A stretch of 64,000 bases of DNA from Stutzerimonas stutzeri (lineage in GTDB: Bacteria > Pseudomonadota > Gammaproteobacteria > Pseudomonadales > Pseudomonadaceae), in assembly GCF_024448985.1 (NCBI RefSeq), contig NZ_JAMOII010000008.1, positions 87,290 through 151,289 of the forward strand. Reading direction: 5' to 3'. The notes under the pieces were generated by a model. That model worked only from the letters and a program-made list of their open reading frames with translations, had not been told where the DNA came from and did no database searches. Shown here piece after piece: positions 41,833 through 56,093 of this stretch (positions within the stretch are counted from its first letter, which is position 1; each line of letters starts with the position of its first letter). The position numbers and the translations under genes are program-made.

Positions 41833-43626
41833 ATGCCCGTCGGACCTGCCGCACTGGTCTTCACGTTTTTCCTTGCCAGCCTGACTGCCTGCTCCAGCCC
41901 GGACAGTTCATCCAGCCAGACACCACCGGCACCCGAAGGCGCCAGTGGTTACACCGCCAAACCCGGCTGGGCCACCGAACGCTTTGCCGTGGCCGCAGCC
42001 AATCCGCTGGCCACCGAAGCGGGCTATCGGATTCTCAAGGCGGGAGGCAGCGCGATGGATGCCGCAGTCACCGTGCAGATGGTGCTGACCCTGGTCGAGC
42101 CGCAATCCAGCGGCATCGGCGGCGGCGCCTTTCTGCTGCATTGGGATGGCGAGAACGTAATCGCGCTGGATGGCCGCGAGACCGCGCCAGCAGCCGTCGA
42201 CGAAGCGCTGTTCTTGAAGCCCGATGGCACACCCATGGATTTTCAGCAGGCGGTCGTCGGGGGTCGCTCGGTGGGTGTACCGGGCATCGTGAAGATGCTC
42301 GAACAGGCGCACCAGCAATACGGCGCCTTGCCTTGGCGAGAGCTGCTGCAACCGGCCATCAGGCTCGCCGAGGACGGCTTTGAAATCAGCCCGCGACTGC
42401 ACCGTTTGCTTGAGAGCGACCCGGCGCTTCGCGACAACCCGCCCGCCGCCGCCTTCTACTACCAGCCAGACGGCTCGCCCTGGCCCGTTGGCCATCGCCT
42501 GCGCAACCCGGCCCTCGCCGAGTTGCTGCGCAACATCGCCGAGAACGGCAGCGATGCCTTCTATCGCGGCGCCAACGCCCAGGCGCTGGTGCGCCAGGTG
42601 AACGAACACCAGAACGCCGGAGCAATGACCCTGAGCGACCTTGAGGTCTACGAACCACGCCAACGCGATCCACTGTGCAATCTCTGGCAGCAGCGCTATC
42701 AGGTGTGTGGCTTTCCGCCTCCGTCATCCGGCCATATCACCCAGATGCAGATTCTTGGAATCCTGGAGCAATTGTCGCCGCTACCGGCGCTGGACCAAGG
42801 CGTGCCGTCGGCGGAGTTCCTGCACCATTACACCGAAGCCGCGCGCCTGGCCTACGCGGATCGCGCCAAATACATTGCCGACCCCGATTTCGCACCGGTA
42901 CCGGGGCGGACATGGAACAGCATGCTCGCACCCAAGTACCTCAAACAGCGCGCCGAACTGATCGGCACGCGCAGCATGGGGACTGCGCAAGCAGGCGAAC
43001 CGGGAGCGATGCCCGTCTCGTTCGCGCCTCAGCCCGCGCAGCCGGAGTACGGCACCAGCCACATCAGCATCGTCGACGATCAAGGCAACGCGCTGGCGAT
43101 GACCACCAGCATCGAACAGGCCTTCGGCTCACGTCTGCTCAACGACGGCGGGACCGGTTTGCCCGGCGGCTATCTGCTGAACAACGAACTCACCGACTTC
43201 GCGTTCGAGCCGCGGGATTCCCGGGGCAAGTCGGTAGCCAACCGCGTCGAGCCGAACAAGCGCCCCCGTTCAAGCATGAGCCCAACGCTGGTGTTCGATG
43301 CCGCTGGCGAGCGCTTACTCGCCAGCGTCGGCTCGCCCGGCGGCGCGGCCATCATCCACTTCACGGCGAAAACCCTGCTGGGCATGTACGGCTGGGGGCT
43401 GGATGCGCAACGGGCGATCGACCTGCCGAACTTCGGGAGTTTCAACGGCCCGACTGTGCTCGAAGCCGGACGCTTCCCGGCTAGCACGGTGGAGTCACTG
43501 GAAGCACGCGGCCATGAGGTCAATGAGACAGACATGACCAGCGGCCTGCAGGCCATCCAGCGCACCGACAGTGGCTGGTTCGGCGGCGCCGATCCGAGGC
43601 GTGAAGGTGTGGTAATGGGGGAGTAA
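41833..43626 (+). CDS. ggt: Gamma-glutamyltransferase, predicted lipoprotein
   Basis: This 597-residue Ntn-hydrolase cleaves gamma-glutamyl bonds such as in glutathione. It starts with a lipoprotein signal whose lipobox LTAC puts the lipidated cysteine at C20, so it should be anchored in a membrane facing the periplasm. The precursor cleaves itself at the nucleophilic threonine, T408 in YGTSHISIVD. The small subunit carries the substrate motif SPGGAAI. Most bacterial Ggt are soluble periplasmic proteins; a lipobox form is less usual. It is transcribed opposite to its neighbours cysM and gacS. Confidence 0.93.
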   Translation: MPVGPAALVFTFFLASLTACSSPDSSSSQTPPAPEGASGYTAKPGWATERFAVAAANPLATEAGYRILKAGGSAMDAAVTVQMVLTLVEPQSSGIGGGAFLLHWDGENVIALDGRETAPAAVDEALFLKPDGTPMDFQQAVVGGRSVGVPGIVKMLEQAHQQYGALPWRELLQPAIRLAEDGFEISPRLHRLLESDPALRDNPPAAAFYYQPDGSPWPVGHRLRNPALAELLRNIAENGSDAFYRGANAQALVRQVNEHQNAGAMTLSDLEVYEPRQRDPLCNLWQQRYQVCGFPPPSSGHITQMQILGILEQLSPLPALDQGVPSAEFLHHYTEAARLAYADRAKYIADPDFAPVPGRTWNSMLAPKYLKQRAELIGTRSMGTAQAGEPGAMPVSFAPQPAQPEYGTSHISIVDDQGNALAMTTSIEQAFGSRLLNDGGTGLPGGYLLNNELTDFAFEPRDSRGKSVANRVEPNKRPRSSMSPTLVFDAAGERLLASVGSPGGAAIIHFTAKTLLGMYGWGLDAQRAIDLPNFGSFNGPTVLEAGRFPASTVESLEARGHEVNETDMTSGLQAIQRTDSGWFGGADPRREGVVMGE

Positions 43627-43779
43627 GGCAAAGAAGTTAAAAGCGCTGAAAGGCTGAACACAAAGCGGGTTGCACGGGGCCCGCTCTGATGTGAAAGCCG
43701 AAGCCTTTAGCTTGGGTGTGTTGCCGCTCCATACGCGGTCGCGCCGGAGTCTGTTTTTGCGTTGAAGCGGCAACAGCCC

Positions 43780-46533
<2,754 letters not shown>

Positions 46534-46597
46534 GGATCCATTCCTCTGTTGCAAGGCCGCAGGCATCTACGAATTCATTTCTGGAACGCTAGGGTCT

Positions 46598-46622
46598 GTA
46601 GGGCCGAATTCATTCGGCCGCA
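46598..46622. repeat. REP palindrome upstream of gacS
   Basis: GTAGGGCCGAATTCATTCGG followed by CCG is one copy of the REP family seen at 13901, 34908-35120 and 49228-49320. Confidence 0.8.
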
Positions 46623-46768
46623 GATCTGCGACGGCCCGTCGAGACCGCGGCTAAAACAGGCCCTAGTGTAGCGGCTCACCGAAAGGGAATCTGCTTACTA
46701 GAGCCGTTTGGCGACGGAGCGTGAAACGCTCAACGAATTGAAAGACCTCGAATGGATACGACAAACGA

Positions 46769-47395
46769 TCAATCCAGACCACGGATGTCGCGGCCCTGGA
46801 AATCGGGAAGTTTCCACTGGAAGGTCATCGCCAGGACCCGGAACAGGAAACCGGCACAGAGCGCGGCGACCGAGGCGATGGAGTTGGTGACGCCCAGCCA
46901 CAGCAGACCGACGTAGAGCACCCCCGTGAACAACGCCACCGTGGCGTACAGCTCGCGCTGCAGCACCATCGGCACCTCGTTGCACAGAATGTCACGCAAC
47001 AGCCCGCCGAACACGCCGGTGATCACGCCAGCCAGCACGACGATTGACACATGCACATCCATTTCCATCGCCACGCCGCAACCGATCACCGTGAAAGCCA
47101 CCAGACCCAGGCCGTCGACCAGCAGGAATACCTGACGCAGATGATGCATGTGTCGCGCGACCATCGCGGTGACGATGGCCGCGCCGACCGTGAAACCGAG
47201 GTATTCGGGATTGGCGATCCAGCCGATCGGGTAATGGCCGAGCAGTACATCGCGCGCCGTGCCGCCGCCCAATGCAGTCACCGTGCCCAGCACGCAAATG
47301 CCGAACAGGTCCATGCCGCGACGCATGCCCATGATCGCGCCGGACATGGCTTCAGCAGTGATGGCGACCAGATAGATGATGTGCAACAGCGTCAC
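46769..47395 (-). CDS. TRIC-family (UPF0126/YadS-like) cation channel
   Basis: This 208-residue inner-membrane protein has about seven hydrophobic helices in two similar halves. The conserved glycine-rich motif GGGTARDVLLG in the first half is mirrored by GGLLRDIL in the second. This is the TRIC/UPF0126 family, which includes prokaryotic trimeric intracellular cation channels. Some members are linked to glycine or amino acid transport. It is divergent from an ArgP-type regulator over a 122-bp AT-rich gap with an inverted repeat, so ArgP may control it. Confidence 0.9.
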   Translation of the reverse strand: MTLLHIIYLVAITAEAMSGAIMGMRRGMDLFGICVLGTVTALGGGTARDVLLGHYPIGWIANPEYLGFTVGAAIVTAMVARHMHHLRQVFLLVDGLGLVAFTVIGCGVAMEMDVHVSIVVLAGVITGVFGGLLRDILCNEVPMVLQRELYATVALFTGVLYVGLLWLGVTNSIASVAALCAGFLFRVLAMTFQWKLPDFQGRDIRGLD

Positions 47396-47469
47396 GGGGC
47401 GAACTCCAAACAGGGCAAGAGCGAAAGAGGCGCGATTATGGGGTAGCCGCCGGCTTAATCGACATAGCT

Positions 47470-47500
47470 AAGTAAATTTAGGCTATACAAATATTTACTT
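47470..47500. promoter_or_regulatory. Inverted repeat in the TRIC/argP intergenic region
   Basis: AAGTAAAT and ATTTACTT form perfect 8-bp arms around a 15-bp spacer in a locally AT-rich gap. This is the size and shape of a LysR-type operator, and argP is immediately downstream. Confidence 0.55.
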
Positions 47501-47517
47501 AATCCGAGAGTCGCAGC

Positions 47518-48426
47518 TTGAATCTTGATCCGAAGCAGACCGAAGCCTTTCGCGCCGTCATCAAGACGGGCAGTTTCGAGCAGGCGGCGCTGCGTCTGCA
47601 CCTGACGCCACCGGCGATTTCGCAGCGTGTCCGCGCCCTGGAGAGCGCGCTGGGCAATGCGCTGGTGGTGCGCAGCCGACCGTGCCGCCCCACCGAGACC
47701 GGTCAGCGATTGCTGCAGTACCTCAAGCGCGCCAGCATGCTCGAAGCGGACCTGATGGCGGACCTGGACGAGCGCAGCGATGCGCCGCTGGCGGTGGTCG
47801 CCGCGCTCAATTCCGACAGCCTCGGAACCTGGTTCTTCCCGGCGCTGGCCGAAGTACTGATTCGCGAGCGCGTCCTGCTGGACCTGACCATCGAAGATCA
47901 GGATCACACCTACAACCTCCTGGAGACCGGCCTGGCAATCGGCTGCATCAGCACCGAACCCAAACCCATGCGCGGCTGCACGGCGAGCCCGCTGGGCAGC
48001 ATGCGCTATCGCCTGGTGGCCTCCAGCGGGTTTCGCCAGCGGTACTTTCCCAACGGATTGAACCGCAACGCCGCACGCAAGGCGCCCGTGGTCGCCTATA
48101 CCCGCAAGGATCGTCTCTCCTCGTCTTTCCTGCTGCGTCAACTGGGCCTGCCGGAACGCGCCTATCCCTGCCATTACGTGCCCGGCGCCGAGCCGCACTT
48201 CAGCGCGATCCGCTACGGCCTGGGTTACGGCATGGTCCCGGAACTACTGCTGCACGATGCGCTGGCGCAAGGTGAAGTAGTCGATCTGGCTGCGGAGGCG
48301 CCGCTGGATATTCCGCTGTACTGGCACACCTGGAAGGTGCAATCGCCACGGATGGAAAACCTGTCGCGGCAGATCATCGAAGCGGCCCCCATGATCCTCG
48401 CGCGACCGCCCGAGCCACGGGCATGA
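47518..48426 (+). CDS. argP: LysR-family regulator ArgP
   Basis: This 302-residue protein has an N-terminal winged helix-turn-helix (GSFEQAALRLHLTPPAISQRV, about 18-38) and the substrate-binding domain typical of ArgP/IciA (VAALNSDSLGTWFFPAL). E. coli ArgP controls amino acid exporters in response to arginine and lysine. The start is TTG at 47518, with GAGAG nine bases upstream; it gives MNLDPKQTEAF, and no ATG fits. It is divergent from the TRIC channel gene, the probable target. Confidence 0.9.
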   Translation: MNLDPKQTEAFRAVIKTGSFEQAALRLHLTPPAISQRVRALESALGNALVVRSRPCRPTETGQRLLQYLKRASMLEADLMADLDERSDAPLAVVAALNSDSLGTWFFPALAEVLIRERVLLDLTIEDQDHTYNLLETGLAIGCISTEPKPMRGCTASPLGSMRYRLVASSGFRQRYFPNGLNRNAARKAPVVAYTRKDRLSSSFLLRQLGLPERAYPCHYVPGAEPHFSAIRYGLGYGMVPELLLHDALAQGEVVDLAAEAPLDIPLYWHTWKVQSPRMENLSRQIIEAAPMILARPPEPRA

Positions 48427-48473
48427 TGCGTCGGCACTGCGCTCGTATCGACGGTTGAGGCACACTAGCGCCC

Positions 48474-49190
48474 ATGAACCGCCCGCCCCTACATCCCGCC
48501 TGTTGCTCCGCGTTGAGCGAGCATTGGCCACTCCCGCGCGCCCTCCCCGGCGTGCACCTGCTCAGCACCCGCTTCGATCCCCAGCTACTCGATCCCGAAG
48601 ACTTCGACCGCTGGGGCCTGCCAGCGATGGCCGCGGTGAGCAAACGCCAGACCGAATTTCTTGCAGGACGCATCTGCGCCTACGAGGCCTTGCGCAGGGT
48701 TCTCGGCGTACCGGGCATTCCCGCCGTCGGCGAGGATCGATCGCCTTGCTGGCCGACCGGCGTGGTGGGCTCCATAACCCATGGCGCCGGCTGGGCCGCA
48801 GTGGTCGCAGCGCGAAGCGAACTCTGGCGCGGGCTCGGGCTTGATGTGGAAAAACTTCTGCCGGTCACCCGTGCCGACCGTTTGGCCGGAGAGATTCTCA
48901 CCCCGCGTGAATTGGAAGGCTACGCAGCGCTGGACGACTCACAGCGGGCGCTACGCGTGACGCTGACCTTTTCCCTCAAAGAGAGCCTGTTCAAGGCGCT
49001 CTATCCACTGGTGAAAATGCGCTTCTACTTTCAGGAAGCCGAGCTGATCCATCACGACGCCGACGGTCACGCCCGCCTGCGCCTGCTCACCGATCTCTCA
49101 GATGAATGGAAAGCCGGCGTCGAGCTTGAAGGCCAGTTCGTGCAGTTCGAAGACTACCTGCTGAGCCTGGTCAGCATCCCGGCCTCGTAA
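48474..49190 (+). CDS. pcpS: 4'-phosphopantetheinyl transferase, EntD/PcpS type
   Basis: This 238-residue enzyme transfers the phosphopantetheine arm of CoA onto acyl and peptidyl carrier proteins. Key motifs are GLDVEK (magnesium residues D124 and E126) and FSLKESLFKALYP (166-178). In P. aeruginosa, PcpS is the sole such enzyme for both fatty acid and siderophore carrier proteins and is encoded close to the nrdAB/two-component region, as here. That Stutzerimonas relies on it alone is inferred, not seen. Confidence 0.88.
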   Translation: MNRPPLHPACCSALSEHWPLPRALPGVHLLSTRFDPQLLDPEDFDRWGLPAMAAVSKRQTEFLAGRICAYEALRRVLGVPGIPAVGEDRSPCWPTGVVGSITHGAGWAAVVAARSELWRGLGLDVEKLLPVTRADRLAGEILTPRELEGYAALDDSQRALRVTLTFSLKESLFKALYPLVKMRFYFQEAELIHHDADGHARLRLLTDLSDEWKAGVELEGQFVQFEDYLLSLVSIPAS

Positions 49191-49227
49191 GGTCGCGTCG
49201 AGCGCGGCGGTACCTTTCCTGCCGAGC

Positions 49228-49320
49228 TCGGTCGAATAAATTCGACCCTACGAAGACCGACGATGGGCATGAAAACCAACATGGCGCATGACCCACCTGT
49301 AGGGGCGAACTTGTTCGCCC
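49228..49320. repeat. Two REP palindromes
   Basis: GGTCGAATAAATTCGACCCT (near 49231) and GTAGGGGCGAACTTGTTCGC (49299) lie in the gap between the converging pcpS and sensor kinase genes. Confidence 0.8.
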
Positions 49321-49408
49321 AGCGGCGTGAAATACCCTGCCCCGAGTGAAATTAAGCGGAGCGATGCCGGTCCCGCGAACGCATTGATCACCCCAGCGCA
49401 GCGCTCTG

Positions 49409-51010
49409 CTAATCCGGCCGTCTGCGCGGCCAGACCAAGCTGAAGCGCGCGCCACCCAACTCGCTGTGGCCGATCTGCGAGCGGCCGCCGTGCCAGTAGG
49501 AGATTCGCCGGACGATGGACAATCCCAACCCATGCCCGCCGGAGGCGCGTGTGCGGCTGTCATCCAGACGCATGAACGGCGCGAAAATCTTCTCCCAAGC
49601 CTCCTCCGGCACACCCGGACCGTCGTCGTCGACCACCAGTTGTGCGCGCTGGGCGTCAATGACGAAACTCACCTGAACCCGCGTTCCCGCGTGGCGCATG
49701 GCGTTGGTGATCAGGTTGCTCAAGGCGCGACGCAGGTAATGAAACTCGGCCTCGGCGACGCTGGAACCATCATCAGCCGTCACGCAAGGCCCGCGCTCGA
49801 CCAGAACGTCAGGCCGCAGCGGCGCCAGCTCTCCGATCACTTGATCGACCAGAGCGCCCAGATCGACTGTTTGAAAGGTGAGATCGGGTGATCCGCGCTC
49901 GAGACGCGTATAGACCAGCATTTCATCCACCAGACGATCGAGGTCATCGATATCGCCATCCATGTCTGCGAGATAACGCGCCCGAGCATCTGCGGTCGGT
50001 GCCGAGCCGGCCATCTCTAGGCCGAAGCGTAGCCGCGCGACCGGCGTGCGCAGCTCGTGCGCCACCGCGCTGACCATTTCCCGCTGGACGGCAAGGAGGC
50101 GCTGCAGATGGCTGGCCATGCCGTTGAACGCCTTCGCCAGCCGCCCAACCGAATCCGTCCCGGCACCCGGCACACGTGCTTCCAGATTTCCTCCGGCGAT
50201 GCGCGAGGCGGCGCTTTCCACTTCACGCAGTCGCCGTTCCAGTTGCCGCACCAGCAGGTAGACGGTGAGACCGATGAGCGACAGCCCGAGCGCCGCTATC
50301 AGCACCAATAGCTGCGGTGGATAAGGATTGAGCTGATACAGCGGACCCAGCGACATGATCCAAGGCGTCCCGGCGATTGCGGCAAACACGCGGATAGCCT
50401 CGCCGCCGCCAACCAGCGCCATCACCGTGTCCCCTTCATCCAGTCGGCGGCGTTGATCGTTGTCGAGGCTTGCACTGTCGCGGGTCAGCAGCTCAACCGG
50501 ATAGCCGAAGCCGCGGGCCTCTTTGAGCTCGGCCAGACGCTGGGGCTGTTCTGCTTCGGGATAACGAATCAGCTCGTCGATCAGCAGGTAGATGGTGGCG
50601 CGCGCCAGTTGCTCGCTTAGTTGTTCCACTTCACCGGTCAAAACCAGACGGTCATCGGCGCTGACCAGGGAAAAAACCGTGACACCATTCGGGCGGATCT
50701 GCTCCACCAGCACCTGACCGCGTAACAACCGGGTTTCCAGCCGGCTTTCCAGGCTGACGTCTTCCAGCGTACGGACGCGCAGCGGAATGCCCAGCAATCG
50801 CCCCCAAAGGTTCGCCGCCTGGCGCCGCTCGATGGGCGTCATGCTGCTCATGTTGTGGGCCATCAGGCGAAAAGTGCCGCTGGCGAGCGCCTCGCGGTGC
50901 TGATCGGCGCGCACCTCGTTTAGCAGCTGCAGGCCGCCGGCTCCCAGCAGCCCGACCAGCACCAGCACGGCGAGTACGCCGCCGTAGATGCGCAGGAAGA
51001 TCGAGTTCAC
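49409..51010 (-). CDS. Two-component sensor histidine kinase (RstB-like)
   Basis: This 533-residue kinase has a membrane helix at about 8-30, a periplasmic domain, a second helix at about 232-255, HAMP, the phospho-acceptor histidine H318 in VAHELRTPVARLR, the N-box NLITNAMRHAG and G-boxes DDDGPGVP and GHGLGLSIV. Its ATG overlaps the stop of the response regulator by four bases, so they are translated together. Position next to nrdA matches an RstAB-like system of P. aeruginosa. The signal is unknown. Confidence 0.9.
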   Translation of the reverse strand: MNSIFLRIYGGVLAVLVLVGLLGAGGLQLLNEVRADQHREALASGTFRLMAHNMSSMTPIERRQAANLWGRLLGIPLRVRTLEDVSLESRLETRLLRGQVLVEQIRPNGVTVFSLVSADDRLVLTGEVEQLSEQLARATIYLLIDELIRYPEAEQPQRLAELKEARGFGYPVELLTRDSASLDNDQRRRLDEGDTVMALVGGGEAIRVFAAIAGTPWIMSLGPLYQLNPYPPQLLVLIAALGLSLIGLTVYLLVRQLERRLREVESAASRIAGGNLEARVPGAGTDSVGRLAKAFNGMASHLQRLLAVQREMVSAVAHELRTPVARLRFGLEMAGSAPTADARARYLADMDGDIDDLDRLVDEMLVYTRLERGSPDLTFQTVDLGALVDQVIGELAPLRPDVLVERGPCVTADDGSSVAEAEFHYLRRALSNLITNAMRHAGTRVQVSFVIDAQRAQLVVDDDGPGVPEEAWEKIFAPFMRLDDSRTRASGGHGLGLSIVRRISYWHGGRSQIGHSELGGARFSLVWPRRRPD

Positions 51011-51729
51011 TGCAGCGCTTCAGCCGCTTCGGATACGAACAGATAGCCCTTGCCGCGGACTGTTTTGATCAAGCGCGGGTGATCAGGGTCATCGCCAATC
51101 TTCGGGCGAATGCGCGAAATACGCACGTCTATAGAGCGATCTTGCCCGTCGTATTCGATGCCACGCAATTCGGCGAAGATCTGTTCCCGGGACATGATCC
51201 GCCCAGGATTGGAGGTCAGCAGCCAGAGCAGATCGAACTCGGCACCAGTCAGCTCGATGCCCTCGCCTCGCAACCAGGCCTCGCGCAGTGCGCTGTCCAC
51301 GACCAGTGGGCCATATTGCAGCCGTTTGCTGCTGGCCGCCGCGGCTACTTCTACGCCTTCGCGTCGGCGCAGCAACGCACGAATCCGCGCCAACAACAGC
51401 CGCGGGCGCACCGGCTTGCAGACGTAGTCGTCCGCGCCGATCTCCAGACCGAGCACCTGATCGAGATCGTCGGCACGAGCGGTGAGCATCAGAATCGGAC
51501 CGTCATAGCGATGGCGCACCTTGCGGCAGATGGACAGGCCGTCTTCGCCGGGCAACATCAGGTCGAGCACCACCAGGTCGGGGCATTCATCGATGATGCG
51601 TCCGGCCGCCAAGGCGCCATCCCCTTCGATGGAAACCCGCAAGCCGTTACCCTCGAGATAGTCGCGGGTCAGCTCGGCCAACCGCTGGTCATCTTCGACA
51701 ATCAGGATGTTCCAAGACTCTTGATCCAC
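51007..51729 (-). CDS. OmpR-family response regulator (RstA-like)
   Basis: This 240-residue protein has a receiver domain with acidic pocket VEDD (11-14) and phospho-acceptor D56 in VVLDLMLPGEDG, then an OmpR-type winged helix (ELTGAEFDLLWLL and DVRISRIRPKIGDD). The start GTG at 51729 (VDQESWNILIVEDD) has GGAGG six bases upstream; the frame is open 22 codons further but that part is not family-like. It is the first gene of a regulator/kinase operon pointing away from nrdA. Confidence 0.9.
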   Translation of the reverse strand: MDQESWNILIVEDDQRLAELTRDYLEGNGLRVSIEGDGALAAGRIIDECPDLVVLDLMLPGEDGLSICRKVRHRYDGPILMLTARADDLDQVLGLEIGADDYVCKPVRPRLLLARIRALLRRREGVEVAAAASSKRLQYGPLVVDSALREAWLRGEGIELTGAEFDLLWLLTSNPGRIMSREQIFAELRGIEYDGQDRSIDVRISRIRPKIGDDPDHPRLIKTVRGKGYLFVSEAAEALQ

Positions 51730-52026
51730 CAACGCGCCCTCCCCAGACACCGGCCGGCATTGTAGCGTTAGGGCACATGCAGATGGCAGCCGCAAACGCG
51801 CTCCGCTTGCCTGCCCGATCCGGGCGTAGCCACTCCCATGAAAATGTCTTCGTTTGGCCCGGTTTCGATCGACGACGAAAGCTACACGCGCGGCAGCGGC
51901 TACTTCGCAGTGGCCTTCGCATCTCTGCGTTCAACGGAACATCAGGCAAAAGGCCAGCATTCATGCCCGCTCCGCCAGATCACCCGTCTCGCAAGCCGCA
52001 TAACGCAATAATCCGCCTTTGACAAA

Positions 52027-52042
52027 ACACCACATATAGTGT
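52027..52042. promoter_or_regulatory. NrdR box candidate 1
   Basis: ACACCACATATAGTGT fits the known NrdR consensus (acaCwAtATaTwGtgt) at most positions. It is 640 bp before nrdA, unusually far, so it may serve another promoter. Confidence 0.5.
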
Positions 52043-52160
52043 TTGCGCTCGGCGGCGCCAAGCATCTGAAAAGACCGTTTGGGCACGCATTTCATCCGAA
52101 CCTTGCGTAGCCCCGAGAAGACGCGGGCTACGCTTCGATCGCGCACAGCTCACCCACATC

Positions 52161-52169
52161 TTATCCACA
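52161..52169 (+). promoter_or_regulatory. DnaA box
   Basis: TTATCCACA is a perfect consensus DnaA box. DnaA controls nrdAB in E. coli; a single box upstream of the terminator at 52199 suggests coupling to replication here also. Confidence 0.6.
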
Positions 52170-52198
52170 GGTTGTTCATTTTAGGTGCCTTGCGCTGT

Positions 52199-52237
52199 GC
52201 CTGAACCGACACTATCGTGTCGCTTCAGGCGCTTTTT
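52199..52237 (+). terminator. Intrinsic terminator inside the nrdA upstream region
   Basis: GCCTGAA-C-CGACAC and GTGTCG-C-TTCAGGC form a 14-bp stem with one C-C mismatch, a TATC loop, and a GCTTTTT tail. It faces nrdA although no gene lies before it on this strand, so it ends a leader or small RNA started further upstream. Confidence 0.75.
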
Positions 52238-52253
52238 ACCCCATATATTGGGT
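52238..52253. promoter_or_regulatory. NrdR box candidate 2
   Basis: ACCCCATATATTGGGT fits the NrdR consensus core. Its centre is 31 bp from the centre of the palindrome CGACACTATCGTGTCG (52207-52222), three helix turns, the spacing typical of paired NrdR boxes. That palindrome is also the terminator stem. Confidence 0.55.
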
Positions 52254-52428
52254 GTCAAAAGCCAACCAGACACAAACGCCGAAAAAAGCAAGCTAAAAAA
52301 TTCGCTTTGTTTTGTATCCGGCTCGCGCCCGCGCCTGGCGCGATAGATCGCCGCCGCAGATCGCGATACTGCCGCGTCCAACGTTGATTTTGCTCAAGCC
52401 CAGCAGTAGCGCATGCGAGGAACGCATC

Positions 52429-52444
52429 ACACTACATGTTGTGT
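52429..52444. promoter_or_regulatory. NrdR box candidate 3
   Basis: ACACTACATGTTGTGT matches the NrdR consensus at all conserved C, A, T and G positions. It ends eight bases before the -35 of the candidate nrdA promoter. Confidence 0.65.
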
Positions 52445-52450
52445 TTTGAG

Positions 52451-52480
52451 GTTGTGATCTTCACAACGCCTGACTATGCT
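52451..52480 (+). promoter_or_regulatory. Candidate nrdA promoter with palindromic operator
   Basis: TTGTGA (52452) and TATGCT (52475) are separated by 17 bp and form a plausible sigma-70 promoter. The perfect palindrome GTTGTGATCTTCACAAC (52451-52467) covers the -35. The transcript would have a leader of about 185 nt. Confidence 0.5.
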
Positions 52481-52670
52481 TCGGCACATTCGATTCGCCA
52501 CCCCTGGTGCCGGATCGTTTCCAGTTTTGAGTCACCCATGGGCCGGTTCGCCGGTGCATGGTTCATGCAACACGAAACATGCAATTCGAGACACTCAGTT
52601 CGAGAAAAGGCCGCTCATAAAGCAGGCCTGACACCTAACGCGTTAGAGACAGAGAGAATCCGGAGACCCC

Positions 52671-55562
<2,892 letters not shown>

Positions 55563-55582
55563 GGAGCCTGGCTGACGCACGA

Positions 55583-55925
55583 AGCTGAGCGGACCGCGCG
55601 TTGTTGTCCGCCAAGCCGGCCCCCATCACGTACAGCTGTACGCTCAGGGGCTCCGACTTGGCAGACGCCTAGCGCTGCCTCGCTCAGCTTTGCGCTCACA
55701 CCGAGCGGATGCTGAAAAGCGCGCTTTTCGTAAGAGCGAGGGGACGCCTAGTCCTTGTTCGCGAAAACCAGTCGGGGACGCCTGCGCGGACCGGACCAAT
55801 TTGTAGGAGCGAGCTTGCTCGCGAAGCGCTATCCGCCAACTCACCAGCCGAGTTAACGCATAGCCGAGGGCCACCTCAAATCCAGTCCCCTCGCCCCTCC
55901 GGGGAGAGGGCTAGGGTGAGGGGCA
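55583..55925. repeat. Palindromic repeats between nrdA and nrdB
   Basis: The 530-bp gap (55563-56093) contains a large inverted repeat with AAGCTGAGC (55583) and GCTCAGCTT (55682) arms, two REP relatives at 55730-55767 and 55803-55826 (GTAGGAGCGAGCTTGCTCGC), and a hairpin of the CCCCTCGCCCCTCCGGGGAG type at 55887-55925. No gene is seen. Confidence 0.85.
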
Positions 55926-56093
55926 GCTCCACCAGACAACACAAAGGCCGGCCCCAAACCCGACCTGCTACAGAACACCGGGACGCAGGGCACCACCACC
56001 CTCCCCAACAAAACACCCGCTTTTGCGTGCAAACCAGAAGCCACCAGACATTTTTCGACCGGCCAAGCCGGTCCCCAATCAGGAGAAACCGCC

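Larger units (their letters stand above)
51730..52670. other. Long regulatory region upstream of nrdA
   Basis: This 941-bp gap has no supportable protein gene. It holds NrdR-type boxes, a DnaA box, an intrinsic terminator and a sigma-70 promoter candidate, listed separately. The stretch 52240-52330 is locally AT-rich. Open frames on the minus strand here have no family features. Confidence 0.7.

Noticed and set aside
52451-52467. Vfr/CRP binding site
   Set aside because: Half sites TGTGA and TCACA are separated by three bases, but CRP/Vfr requires six. Kept only as an unidentified palindrome.
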